This document shows positions 55,993 through 64,000 of a stretch of 64,000 bases of DNA, piece after piece. The stretch lies in NCBI GenBank assembly GCA_034520725.1, contig JAXHNH010000001.1, positions 1 to 64,000 on the forward strand, read 5' to 3'. The notes under the pieces are model-generated. The model was not told the DNA's origin. It saw only the letters and a program-made list of their open reading frames with translations, and ran no database searches. Numbering within the stretch: position 1 is the stretch's first letter; each line of letters starts with the position of its first letter. Made by a program: the position numbers and the translations under genes. This DNA is from Gracilimonas sp034520725 (GTDB lineage: Bacteria > Bacteroidota > Rhodothermia > Balneolales > Balneolaceae).

Positions 55993-56916
55993 TTAACGGC
56001 CGGTTAATGTGATCGTATCATAAAGTTCGATCTCATTACCGGCCTTATCTTTAACGCTTATCTTAATAGTGTTTTCACTTTTTAGAGTAAAATCCGGGTG
56101 ATAATACCTTAATAATTCTTCTTCGTAGTCATATTCAGCTATTCCACGTACTCCATTCACTACAAAGACAGCACTTGAAAACTCAATACCACTTAGTTCA
56201 TCAGTGGCTGTAATGGTGGCAAACCATTTCCCATAGTCTGTTCTAATCAATCTGAGATCAGAGAGCCGGGGGGGAATATCATCAGCTATGATTTTAAAGT
56301 TTCCAAACTCGCTTGGGAAACCCAATAAGGTCTTACCTATAAGTTTCGAATCAACATAGCTGAGATCTTCATCTTCAGGATCGATCCTGTAAAAACCATA
56401 ATTTTTACCAGCTTCAAAATGATCTCCCATATAATACTCTATCATAAAATCCTTTTTTAGGGGAGTATTTCCGGGTAAAATTGATATCACAGTTGAGCCC
56501 TCAACATCTTCAAACCGTGTTGTGGCAACTGTAAGGGTATCGAAAAATGTGGTTGGTTGGAACCGAAGTCGCAAACTTATATCTCTTGAATCAATTTTAT
56601 AAGTAGAATCAGGCTGTAGTCTTAGAAATTCGAATTCTTTCATTCCAGTCACATCACTTATCAATTTATGATCAGCGTTGATCTTCAGTCCATTCAGTTC
56701 TTCAAAAGTAAGTGTTTCAATTTGGTCAGGTGAAAACCAGTTTTCTGACCAATACCACTCTTCAGGAGTTAACCAATTTGAGATCATTGTATTACTAGAA
56801 GTAGCAGAAGTAGCATTATCGTTGATCAGAGTTACATGAGCAGTTGAGGTATTCCCAAAGTAATCCTTTGCAATGATGGTATAAGTTGTTGGATCAGATA
56901 GATGGCAGTTAATCAT
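55993..56916 (-). CDS. C-terminal part of an M23-associated envelope protein
   Basis: A 307-residue frame rich in beta-strand, without its own signal peptide, starting inside the end of the next gene (4-base overlap). Its first residues (TYTIIAKDYFGNTSTAHVTL) look like an Ig-like continuation of the M23 protein upstream, and the last part (LSDLRLIRTDYGKW and IKISVKDKAGNEIELYD) repeats that type of fold. I think this and 56913-57836 are one gene of about 615 codons broken by a single-base shift near 56912. Confidence 0.65.
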   Translation of the reverse strand: MINCHLSDPTTYTIIAKDYFGNTSTAHVTLINDNATSATSSNTMISNWLTPEEWYWSENWFSPDQIETLTFEELNGLKINADHKLISDVTGMKEFEFLRLQPDSTYKIDSRDISLRLRFQPTTFFDTLTVATTRFEDVEGSTVISILPGNTPLKKDFMIEYYMGDHFEAGKNYGFYRIDPEDEDLSYVDSKLIGKTLLGFPSEFGNFKIIADDIPPRLSDLRLIRTDYGKWFATITATDELSGIEFSSAVFVVNGVRGIAEYDYEEELLRYYHPDFTLKSENTIKISVKDKAGNEIELYDTITLTGR

Positions 56917-57836
56917 GCTTTATACCGATCTATTATATAAAATGGATTGTCATTTCCGTCTTTACCATAAAGTCTTTGGTGGCCTCTTTTGTCAGAACCG
57001 AACGGAGCAATGCGATCTAAAAACATTTCTTCTTCCTGTTCAAATCTAAAAGAATCAAGTTCTTCGTGGAAGAGGGTATCAGAATCATGCATTAATGTAA
57101 GTTGATGAACCGCGTAAGCGTTATAGACATCGTTGGCCTGATCATAAACATTCACTGCCAAGCCCACAGATCCGTCTGTTCTGACTTTTCCAAAGTTGTA
57201 GCTACTATCAGCCTTTTGTGATCTCGTATGATGTGAAATCGGTTTACCATTTACTCTGCTTTCTTTTGTGAGCGGCTCAATGATCAAAGAGCTAAAAACA
57301 GGTGGGATGTTATCCTTGATCGGAAAGTCAGCTCTTAAGGCATTGATAGGATTATGCAGTGTATCCCTGATCTCAAAATGTAAGTGGGGAGGTCCGATCC
57401 CGGTGGAACCGGTAAATCCTATCACATCACCTTTCCTGACAATTATGCCCTGATTTTCAAAGTTCTGATCCATTTCAAAGGAGTAATCCAGCATTCGCAC
57501 GGAATCTGCAAGTCTCTGGAAATCTGAATTAAATCTCTGTAAGTGAGCGTAGGTTGTATAGGTGTTGTCGGCATGTTTGAGGTAAATAGCATTTCCATAT
57601 CCTCTTTCAGTCACTAATAATCGATATAAGATCCCATCCCTCGCCGCAAAAACCCGATAGCCTTCCCGACCCCAGGTTTTGATGTCTAAACCAGCATGGA
57701 AATGCGCAGACCTGGTTTCCCCAAAAGTTGAGCTTAGGTATACACCTGAATCAGTTGGCCAGAGATATTCCTGAGCCTGGGCAGGAATGAGGGACCCCAG
57801 AAATATTAGCAGTAAGGTTAAAAAAGGGACTCTCAA
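56913..57836 (-). CDS. M23 peptidase (LytM-type), N-terminal part
   Basis: A 307-residue exported protein with a signal peptide ending AQAQ. The LytM/M23 domain (about 25-170) has the zinc ligands in HFHAGLDIKTWG and in GPPHLHFEIRD, so a peptidoglycan endopeptidase role is likely. It ends abruptly at DRYKA, after which the next frame continues the same type of domain, consistent with a frame break. Confidence 0.8.
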   Translation of the reverse strand: MRVPFLTLLLIFLGSLIPAQAQEYLWPTDSGVYLSSTFGETRSAHFHAGLDIKTWGREGYRVFAARDGILYRLLVTERGYGNAIYLKHADNTYTTYAHLQRFNSDFQRLADSVRMLDYSFEMDQNFENQGIIVRKGDVIGFTGSTGIGPPHLHFEIRDTLHNPINALRADFPIKDNIPPVFSSLIIEPLTKESRVNGKPISHHTRSQKADSSYNFGKVRTDGSVGLAVNVYDQANDVYNAYAVHQLTLMHDSDTLFHEELDSFRFEQEEEMFLDRIAPFGSDKRGHQRLYGKDGNDNPFYIIDRYKA

Positions 57837-57838
57837 TA

Positions 57839-58492
57839 TTATGCGATGGTTACTTTGAGTGATTGTTCTCCATTATTCAATAGTACCTCAAGTTCATCGC
57901 CTGAAGATACTTTTCCAACCCCTTCAGGAGTTCCTGTAAAGATCAGGTCACCGGGATGAAGGGTAAACAACTGCGATAGAAAAGTAATCAGGTTTGGTAT
58001 GGGAAATATCATCTCCGATGAATTACCATGCTGTTTTACAAACCCATTTTGGAACAGCTTGATATCAAGTTCAGACAGGTCTTCATCCGGTTTTAGTTCA
58101 GTGAATGAGCTGATGGGTGCAAAATTGTCAAAGCCTTTGGCAATGGTCCAGGGTTGCCCCTGCTTTTTTGAAATGGATTGTATGTCTCTTGCAGTAAAAT
58201 CGATCCCAACTCCAACACCTCCAATATGGTCATTTACTTTGGCAGGGGAGATGTTTTTACCGGTCTTAATGATCGCTAAAACAATTTCAGCTTCAAAATG
58301 AACGTCACTTGATTGTTTTGGAAGTTCAATGGTTGAACCGTCAAAACAGATAGTTCCAAGAGGTTTGAGGAACACCAGGGGAATCTTTGGAACCTTATTC
58401 CCAAGTTCTTTAGCGTGAGAGGCGTAGTTTCTGCCAATACAGTAGATGTTACGAATCGGAAGTTCTAAGCCGGGTATGATCGGTTTTTCCAT
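57839..58492 (-). CDS. Fumarylacetoacetate hydrolase-family protein
   Basis: A 217-residue protein of the FAH superfamily: NIYCIGRNYASHAKELGN, the metal-binding Glu pair in VHFEAEIVLAI, the Asp in GVGIDFTARDIQ and the late FTGTPEGVGKV. Members hydrolyse or isomerise acylpyruvates and hydroxymuconates; oxaloacetate decarboxylation is another known activity. The exact substrate is open. Confidence 0.88.
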   Translation of the reverse strand: MEKPIIPGLELPIRNIYCIGRNYASHAKELGNKVPKIPLVFLKPLGTICFDGSTIELPKQSSDVHFEAEIVLAIIKTGKNISPAKVNDHIGGVGVGIDFTARDIQSISKKQGQPWTIAKGFDNFAPISSFTELKPDEDLSELDIKLFQNGFVKQHGNSSEMIFPIPNLITFLSQLFTLHPGDLIFTGTPEGVGKVSSGDELEVLLNNGEQSLKVTIA

Positions 58493-58507
58493 AAAATGAA
58501 GATATAA

Positions 58508-58542
58508 AAAAAGCCTCGTACAAAATATGCACGAGGCTTTTT
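58508..58542. terminator. Bidirectional-type terminator after rpmA
   Basis: AAAAAGCCTCGT (58508-58519) pairs perfectly with ACGAGGCTTTTT (58531-58542). Both flanks carry A/T runs. It lies 19 bases past the rpmA stop on the minus strand. Confidence 0.88.
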
Positions 58543-58560
58543 AATTTCTTTGAATGCAGA

Positions 58561-58818
58561 TCAGTTTACAGGATCTACATTTACGTGCTTACGGCCACCG
58601 GAACGAACAGTGAAATTTACTGTACCGGTTTCAGTAGCAAAAAGAGTGTCATCTCCGCCACGCATAACGTTTAAGCCGGGATGAAATTTAGTACCACGCT
58701 GACGAACAATAATTCCGCCTGCACGAACAAATTCTCCACCGAATTTTTTCACGCCAAGTCTTTTGGAGTTTGAATCACGACCGTTTCTTGTTGAACCTTG
58801 ACCTTTCTTATGTGCCAT
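58561..58818 (-). CDS. rpmA: Ribosomal protein L27
   Basis: An 85-residue protein of the large subunit near the peptidyl-transferase centre. It starts MAHKKGQGSTRNGRDSNSK and holds the family core GGIIVRQRGTKFHPG. It follows rplU by 26 bases in the usual rplU-rpmA pair. Confidence 0.97.
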   Translation of the reverse strand: MAHKKGQGSTRNGRDSNSKRLGVKKFGGEFVRAGGIIVRQRGTKFHPGLNVMRGGDDTLFATETGTVNFTVRSGGRKHVNVDPVN

Positions 58819-58844
58819 AACAGTAAGGGTTTTGTATTAAAAAA

Positions 58845-59357
58845 TTATTTAAGTGCGTCTATGAGTTCCGCTTTTCTCAGGCTGGAATATCCTGTCATGC
58901 CTCTTTCTTTTGCCAAATCTTTTAATTCAGCAACAGTCATAGACTCGAGATCTGCGGTTTGCTCCTTTTTAGTTTCTGCTTTTGGAGCTTCAGCTTTCTT
59001 GGCTGGAGCTTCTTCCTTTTTAGCAGCTTTTTTAGGAGTGGCACCTGAAGCAGTAATGCTTTCGATCTTGATCTGAGACATTACCTGACGGTGACCGTTA
59101 AGTTTTTGATATCCTTTTCTGCGCTTCTTCTTAAAAACTAAAACTTTATCTGCTTTAACGGTTTCAAGAATAGTGGCAGAAATTTCAGCGCCTTCTACAA
59201 CAGGTGTGCCGACATTCACATTTCCATTATCATCCTTTATCAGCAACACTCTATCAAATGTAAGCTTTTCACTTTCGGCGTTTTGTTTATCTACAAACAA
59301 TACGTCGTTTTCTGCTACTTTATATTGGTGCCCGCCGATTTCAACAATAGCGTACAT
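58845..59357 (-). CDS. rplU: Ribosomal protein L21 with C-terminal SAP/HeH-like extension
   Basis: Residues 1-100 are standard L21 (MYAIVEIGGHQYKVAENDVL, FKKKRRKGYQKLNGHRQ). A Lys/Ala/Glu-rich linker (about 108-135) follows, then a helix-extension-helix/Rho-N-like module (MTVAELKDLAKERGMTGYSS to the end). The extension makes 170 residues against the usual 100-105. Such modules bind nucleic acid; extended L21 occurs elsewhere in Bacteroidota-type genomes. Confidence 0.95.
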   Translation of the reverse strand: MYAIVEIGGHQYKVAENDVLFVDKQNAESEKLTFDRVLLIKDDNGNVNVGTPVVEGAEISATILETVKADKVLVFKKKRRKGYQKLNGHRQVMSQIKIESITASGATPKKAAKKEEAPAKKAEAPKAETKKEQTADLESMTVAELKDLAKERGMTGYSSLRKAELIDALK

Positions 59358-59570
59358 ATCTATCTAATTTCTTATTTGCATTAATTGAGAGCTTGAAAAG
59401 ATAAGGTATAGTTCTCAGAAAACAAAGTGAATATATCCTGATTAATTCAATTTACTGTACTGAATCTGATGATACCAGCAGCAATAGAATTAAATAATAA
59501 AATGGCGGTATTCACAAACATGAGGCTCCATTCAGAACTATAGACTTTACAAAATTGTCATACCAAGGTT

Positions 59571-60227
59571 TCAGGCAACTTTTGGAATGGCTCTCTGAAA
59601 TCCCTGTCTATTGACGTGCCCTATATATTTGCCTATCACTTTAACTTCCTCAAAAACATCCGGTTCAATAATGATGTCATCATATTCAGGGTTGGCAGGT
59701 TCCAGTCTTAATCCGTTATCATCCCAGTATATTTTCTTTAGGCTTGTTTCTCCATCATAGAGCACGGCTCCAATATCACCGTTCTTTACATCAGTATCCA
59801 TGAGCAGCACAAAATCACCATCAAATATACCCACATCTTTCATGCTGAATCCGGTGACACGCAGGGCAAACAGGTCATCAAGATCCGGAAACAGAGTTTC
59901 CATGGTAATACTGCCAAGATTTGCTTCCACAGCCTCCTGAAGTGAACCGGCGGCGATTAAACCACGAATCGGAATACCTTCCTGCTCTTCCGTTTCACCT
60001 AAAAGACTTTTCTTTTCAGAGGGTAGATCATATTCTTCTTCATTTGTCTTAACTAAATAGCCTTTCTTAAGTAGTGCCTGTATATTTTGGGTTACGCTGT
60101 TTGGTGAGGCATACCCAAAATGATCGGCTATCTCCCGATATGTGGGCCACACTTCATTATCTTTTTTATACTCAACTATGAAGGTGAAAAATTCGTGTTG
60201 CTTGCGGGTTAAATGTGCGTTGTCCAT
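59571..60227 (-). CDS. lexA: LexA repressor
   Basis: A 218-residue SOS repressor. The N-terminal winged helix (1-70) has LTRKQHEFFTFIVEY and GYASPNSVTQNIQALLKKGY. The cleavage pair is Ala-Gly in LIAAGSLQEA, the Ser nucleophile is in VTGFSMKDVGI and the Lys in GETSLKKIYW. A 13-bp palindrome at 60243-60255 just upstream is a candidate auto-operator. Confidence 0.88.
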   Translation of the reverse strand: MDNAHLTRKQHEFFTFIVEYKKDNEVWPTYREIADHFGYASPNSVTQNIQALLKKGYLVKTNEEEYDLPSEKKSLLGETEEQEGIPIRGLIAAGSLQEAVEANLGSITMETLFPDLDDLFALRVTGFSMKDVGIFDGDFVLLMDTDVKNGDIGAVLYDGETSLKKIYWDDNGLRLEPANPEYDDIIIEPDVFEEVKVIGKYIGHVNRQGFQRAIPKVA

Positions 60228-60242
60228 GATAATAATTTTTCT

Positions 60243-60255
60243 ATGTAAAATACAT
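60243..60255. promoter_or_regulatory. Candidate LexA operator ATGTAAAATACAT
   Basis: A palindrome ATGTA-AAA-TACAT, 15 bases before the lexA start and 23 bases before the divergent start at 60278. The position suits autoregulation. A looser similar word occurs near 60295-60311. The binding consensus in this phylum is not known to me. Confidence 0.4.
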
Positions 60256-60277
60256 GTGTAATAAAAGGAGATTTGGA

Positions 60278-62320
60278 ATGAAGTTCAATAATGAATGTGT
60301 AAAATATATGTGTAATCTATTATGGTTGGTTCCGTTGTTATTATTTGTGTCGTGCGAGAAAGAAAGTGCATATTCAAAACTGTTAACTGAAGAATACTCC
60401 GTACTCTATGAACATATTTATGAACGCAACGCAGATTCTCTGTTAAATTTTGTGGACCATCCCAATGAATATATCAGAACTCAGGCCTGGCGTAGTTTGA
60501 TAAATACACCGATCTCTGATATTGATGAGCTTATCACCAAAGTTCAGTATAGTAATTCAAGGGAAGCCTGGATGGCCTTAAGTAATCAAGAGTTGAGCGA
60601 TAGACACCTTTCAAGGCTCCATGATCTTTGGATAGAGCGAGGTTCACTCAGGAATGGTATCAGCCTTGTTTTAGGCAAACAGGGTAATCAGAATTCGCTA
60701 AATATTATGGTGCAACATTTTGATGAGATCATAGGAGAAGATTCCGATTATGAAGATGATGCTGCACTCGCCATAAGCAGATTGATGATGGACCACGAGA
60801 TAAATTCGGTTACCCAAAAGAGTTTATTGCGCTATGCTGCTATACTGGATGATGAAGATCTCTATAAGGCCTATTTCTATGGGCTTTACCGTGGTAACAA
60901 AGTGGTTGAGGATGAAGAACTGCAAGATAATATCTGGAATGCCTACACATGGGTTGAAAGTCCTGAAATCAGGCAATATGTACTTCGAATGTCTTTCAAC
61001 AATGCCCCGACTAAAACCCTGGCAAAACTTTCAACATCCGATATCTCAGAAATGAATGTTCAGCTTGCTGTGGAGCTGGCCCAACATACTAACAAAGTTG
61101 ATTGGAACCGTAAACTCGAAGAAGTTTATTCCTTACTGCTTGAGCATGAAAATCCTGTAGTAAATAATACAGCTTTAGAGCAGATCACTGCTCACTCCAA
61201 TAACTCAAATTCATTTGATGAGGTGATTATTCAAGAGATTGTCAATAACAATGATAAGGAAGCTACAGTTAGATTATCAGGTATTCAGGCTTTGACTGAT
61301 CCGGGTGAGTACCTGTCCCTTGCCGATTCGCTTGCCGAGGGTAATTCGTATCTGTTGATCAAAAAATTCCAAATCCAGCAAAAGTTACTGGAACCGGCGG
61401 AATACCTTGAACTAATGGTAGGATACGCAGACAGTGAAAATCGTTTAGAGGCGTTGTTTGCGGCTCAATCCCTGCAAAGCTGGTGGAGTGGGCTTGAAAG
61501 CAGTGATAAAACCGCAGCTTTAGAGCAAGATCTAAAAAAATTGCTGTTTGCATTACTGAACCGGCAGGATCGTTCTATCACGTACACCGCAGTATCTTTC
61601 ATGGAAGATGCAGGCGTAATGAATGAAACTGACTTTACATGGATCGAAGATCTTTTAGGTAATTACAAGATGCCTGAAGATATTGAAGTGTTTCAGGCGT
61701 TCGGAGGCTTCTTTAAGGAGCATTTTGAAGAGCAGGCCGCTTCACTGATCACCGAATGGTCAGGTTGGGGTAGTACCGCTTTAAATAATACCTTAAGTCA
61801 GCAAGGCTGGAATGTTGACTCAGTAGCTGTATCTAAGCCTGAATTCAGAAAGCCTGACTGGGAGAGACTTGGAGCTCTTGGCTTTGAACCGGTTTGGGTG
61901 CTTGAAACAGACAAAGGGCAGATTAAAATTATAATGGATGTCCTTTCAGCTCCTGTTACAATTGCCGGCATGGATAGTTTGATCACTACAGGTGCTTATG
62001 ACAATGTACCGTTTCACAGGGTTGTGCCAAATTTTGTGATACAGGGGGGAGATGTTGAATCACAGGATGGCTTTGGCGGTCCTGATTATGTGGTACCTAC
62101 TGAGGGTTCAGAAAAAGAATACGATCGGGGAGTTGTTGGAATTGCAAGTGCCGGAACTGATACGGAAGGAAGTCAGTTTTTTATAATGCATCAGTGGAGT
62201 CCTCATTTGAATGGAAACTACACGGTGATCGGCGAAGTCCTTGAGGGGATGGATGTTGTAGACCGCATCACGGTGGGTGACAAAGTGACGGAATCTTACT
62301 GGTTAAGCACAGAAAACTAA
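60278..62320 (+). CDS. Lipoprotein with HEAT-like repeats and C-terminal cyclophilin
   Basis: Start at ATG 60278, chosen because AAGGAG lies 7 bases before it and because a lipoprotein signal (LLWLVPLLLFVSC) follows; an earlier ATG at 60254 lies inside the candidate LexA operator. Residues about 35-500 look like helical HEAT-like repeats (VDHPNEYIRTQAWRSLI, LEHENPVVNNTALEQI). The last 150 residues are a cyclophilin-type prolyl isomerase (PFHRVVPNFVIQGGD, GSQFFIMH). It is an envelope foldase of about 680 residues. Confidence 0.85.
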   Translation: MKFNNECVKYMCNLLWLVPLLLFVSCEKESAYSKLLTEEYSVLYEHIYERNADSLLNFVDHPNEYIRTQAWRSLINTPISDIDELITKVQYSNSREAWMALSNQELSDRHLSRLHDLWIERGSLRNGISLVLGKQGNQNSLNIMVQHFDEIIGEDSDYEDDAALAISRLMMDHEINSVTQKSLLRYAAILDDEDLYKAYFYGLYRGNKVVEDEELQDNIWNAYTWVESPEIRQYVLRMSFNNAPTKTLAKLSTSDISEMNVQLAVELAQHTNKVDWNRKLEEVYSLLLEHENPVVNNTALEQITAHSNNSNSFDEVIIQEIVNNNDKEATVRLSGIQALTDPGEYLSLADSLAEGNSYLLIKKFQIQQKLLEPAEYLELMVGYADSENRLEALFAAQSLQSWWSGLESSDKTAALEQDLKKLLFALLNRQDRSITYTAVSFMEDAGVMNETDFTWIEDLLGNYKMPEDIEVFQAFGGFFKEHFEEQAASLITEWSGWGSTALNNTLSQQGWNVDSVAVSKPEFRKPDWERLGALGFEPVWVLETDKGQIKIIMDVLSAPVTIAGMDSLITTGAYDNVPFHRVVPNFVIQGGDVESQDGFGGPDYVVPTEGSEKEYDRGVVGIASAGTDTEGSQFFIMHQWSPHLNGNYTVIGEVLEGMDVVDRITVGDKVTESYWLSTEN

Positions 62321-62477
62321 TTGTTGGAAGTGAAAATGCTTCTCAGATTTGATCTTAATCGATCACCCTTGAAGCACTATCACAAGTTTTACACATTCAA
62401 GAACGAAATTTTAGTATCAAAACGTTATCTTGGAAGCGTTTCCAACAAGCAAATTTAATAAGATAGTATTACTAAAT

Positions 62478-63650
62478 ATGGACACCGTTTCAGAGAAAGA
62501 TTTATCATTTGAGCTTACTAACGATCAAAAAATGATCCGTGACAGCGTAAAGGAATTCGTAGAAAGAAAAGTTGCCCCGACCGTAATGGATAGAGACAAC
62601 AGTAAGGAATTCCCCCACGATATTGTAAAAGAACTTGGAGAATTGGGAATGCTTGGGATCTACCATGAAGAGCAATATGGCGGCGGTGGTTTTGATGTCG
62701 TTAGTTTTTGCCTCGCGTTGGAAGAAATTGCCCGATGGGATGCCTCTCTAGCTCTAACGGTAGCTTCTCATACGTCACTGGGAACCGGACACATTGCACT
62801 GGCCGGTAATCACGAGCAAAAAATGAAGTACATGCCGGACCTTACCTCCGGTAAAAAACTAGCCGCTTGGTGTTTGACCGAGCCAGGTTCAGGTAGTGAT
62901 GCTTCAGGCATGAAAACTACAGCCATAAAAGAGGGTGATAAGTACATTCTGAACGGTTCCAAAATATTTATAACTCAGGGTTCTGTGGGTGATACCTATG
63001 TGGTACTTGCTAAAACCGATCCGAACAAAGGAACCAAAGGCATTTCAGCATTTATCGTTGAAAGAGAATGGGATGGAGTAAAACCTGGCCCTGGAATGCA
63101 TAAATTAGGGATGAACTCATCTGACACTACGGAAGTAGTATTCGAAAATGTAGAGGTCCCGGCCGAAAACCTACTGGGTGATGAAGGCAAGGGATTTGTT
63201 GACACTATGAAAGTATTGGATGGAGGTCGTGTGGGGATTGCCGCTCTTTCTGTGGGAATTGCCCGCGGTGCACTGGAAGAATCTCTGCAGTATTCCATGG
63301 AGCGCAAGCAGTTTGGAACAGCTATTGGAAACTTTCAGTACCTGGAAGGAAAAATGGTAGATATGGCCACTGAAATTGAAGCCGGCCGGTTGCTGACTTT
63401 ACGTGCTGCATGGCTGAAAGATAATGACAAACCATTTTCGACAGAAGCTTCAATGGCCAAACTATTTGCTTCTGAACTTTCTGTACGAGCTTCCCTGGAA
63501 GCTGTTCAGATCCACGGTGGTTACGGTTATACCAAAGAATATCATGTGGAGCGATTCCTCAGAGATTCCAAACTGATGACCATTGGTGAAGGAACTTCAG
63601 AGGTGCAGCGCCTCATCATTGCCAGAGAATTGAAGAAGACCCTAGCTTAA
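62478..63650 (+). CDS. Acyl-CoA dehydrogenase
   Basis: A 390-residue FAD enzyme of fatty-acid oxidation. Start at ATG 62478 (MDTVSEKDLSFELTNDQKMI); a longer frame upstream lacks homology. Seen: the FAD-binding WCLTEPGSGSDASGM and FITQGSVGDTYVV, ERKQFGTAIGNFQ, and the catalytic Glu region VQIHGGYGYTKEYHVERFLR with ending GEGTSEVQRLIIAREL. It looks like a short-chain/butyryl-CoA-dehydrogenase type. Confidence 0.93.
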   Translation: MDTVSEKDLSFELTNDQKMIRDSVKEFVERKVAPTVMDRDNSKEFPHDIVKELGELGMLGIYHEEQYGGGGFDVVSFCLALEEIARWDASLALTVASHTSLGTGHIALAGNHEQKMKYMPDLTSGKKLAAWCLTEPGSGSDASGMKTTAIKEGDKYILNGSKIFITQGSVGDTYVVLAKTDPNKGTKGISAFIVEREWDGVKPGPGMHKLGMNSSDTTEVVFENVEVPAENLLGDEGKGFVDTMKVLDGGRVGIAALSVGIARGALEESLQYSMERKQFGTAIGNFQYLEGKMVDMATEIEAGRLLTLRAAWLKDNDKPFSTEASMAKLFASELSVRASLEAVQIHGGYGYTKEYHVERFLRDSKLMTIGEGTSEVQRLIIARELKKTLA

Positions 63651-63680
63651 AAGAGTAAATGTTTGTTGTTGGAGACCCCA

Positions 63681-63715
63681 AAAAGCCTGTACTCTATCTT
63701 GAAGTGCAGGCTTTT
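63681..63715 (+). terminator. Terminator after the acyl-CoA dehydrogenase gene
   Basis: AAAAGCCTG-T-ACT (63681-63693) pairs with AGT-G-CAGGCTTTT (63703-63715), one T-G pair, followed by ATTTTAT. It lies 30 bases after the stop. Confidence 0.75.
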
Positions 63716-63831
63716 ATTTTATATTTGATATAAGTTGTTGGAATTGATCAAATAATCAGGCCAAACTTTTCAGCCTGAAGCATATTTTTCTTACTATCCA
63801 TTAATTTAAATTAGCCAAAACTGATAAATCT

Positions 63832-64000
63832 ATGCCAAAGAATCTATTCAACATTGACGACGCTTTTCTTTTTGAATCAGAATTGAATGAGGAAGATCGC
63901 CTCATTATGGAAACGGCTCGTGATTATGCACAAAGCAAGCTGGAACCTCGTGCACTGAAAGGCAATACTGAAGAATATTTTGATCAGGATATTGCTAAGG
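63832..64000 (+). CDS. Acyl-CoA dehydrogenase, N-terminal part, cut by window end
   Basis: From ATG 63832 the reading gives MPKNLFNIDDAFLFESELNE and then DRLIMETARDYAQSKLEPRA, the helical start of an acyl-CoA dehydrogenase of the glutaryl/short-chain type, and stays open to the last base. Only 56 codons are visible. Confidence 0.75.
   Translation, partial: MPKNLFNIDDAFLFESELNEEDRLIMETARDYAQSKLEPRALKGNTEEYFDQDIAK

Overview
The window looks like a chromosomal piece from a Balneolota/Rhodothermota-type member of the wider Bacteroidota group. Reasons: a type IX secretion gene pair (porU, porV), 6-bladed-propeller lipoproteins, a DUF3127 protein, C5-pathway haem genes, weak Shine-Dalgarno signals and TAnnTTTG-like promoter elements upstream of a tRNA. 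No rRNA or CRISPR array was seen. The genus cannot be fixed from the sequence alone.

Region 1 (1 to about 13,256) is an integrated mobile element. It is bounded by two copies of the 5' part of a CAU-anticodon tRNA (minus strand, 1-22 and 13218-13256) and has a tyrosine integrase at the right end. The cargo is a peptide secretion locus: an AraC-type regulator; a C39-like/VKOR/thioredoxin fusion for disulfide formation; two short precursors with a MIKGG leader end and six cysteines each; two 6-bladed-propeller lipoproteins; a lipoprotein with two ExbD-like segments; a C39-peptidase ABC exporter; and a HlyD-type adaptor. The cassette is partly duplicated: a truncated copy of the exporter start lies between the two units, followed by the same 12-bp repeats found at the end of the regulator gene. 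Two long gene-free stretches carry two different short repeats spaced at close to one helical turn (TGAAACAT on the left, TGCTAA on the right). Several cargo genes have frameshifts.

Region 2 (13.3-25.6 kb) has an aldo/keto reductase, a nucleoside/guanine deaminase, a 128-bp tandem repeat, a DUF3127 protein, and a haem cluster hemA-hemC-hemD-hemE-hemF-hemB-hemL. Together these lead from glutamyl-tRNA to protoporphyrinogen. Short palindromes related to GGGCGAATCGCATTCGCCC lie in several of the haem intergenic gaps. A putative membrane-anchored metallopeptidase and a broken VOC-family gene follow.

Region 3 (25.7-36.8 kb) is housekeeping: PEP carboxykinase, a membrane-anchored LuxR-type protein, an M29 aminopeptidase, an ABC ATPase, an acidic unknown protein next to acyl-CoA carboxylase beta, purine nucleoside phosphorylase, a metallo-beta-lactamase-fold hydrolase, PhoH and ribulose-phosphate epimerase.

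Region 4 (36.1-50.3 kb, minus strand) is a tightly spaced probable operon: porU, porV, an M6-like protein with a type IX sorting domain but a destroyed zinc motif, a peptidase-MA/PD40/barrel protein, a DUF5683-like protein, a PASTA protein and rpe.

Region 5 (50.5-64 kb) carries thiolase, a cystathionine gamma-synthase/lyase gene (frameshifted), two TPR lipoproteins, RidA, an M23 peptidase split in two, an FAH-family hydrolase, ribosomal L27 and L21, LexA, a HEAT-like/cyclophilin lipoprotein and two acyl-CoA dehydrogenases (the last cut by the window end). About 15 indel or nonsense lesions occur, many at short homopolymers, so assembly error must be weighed against real decay.
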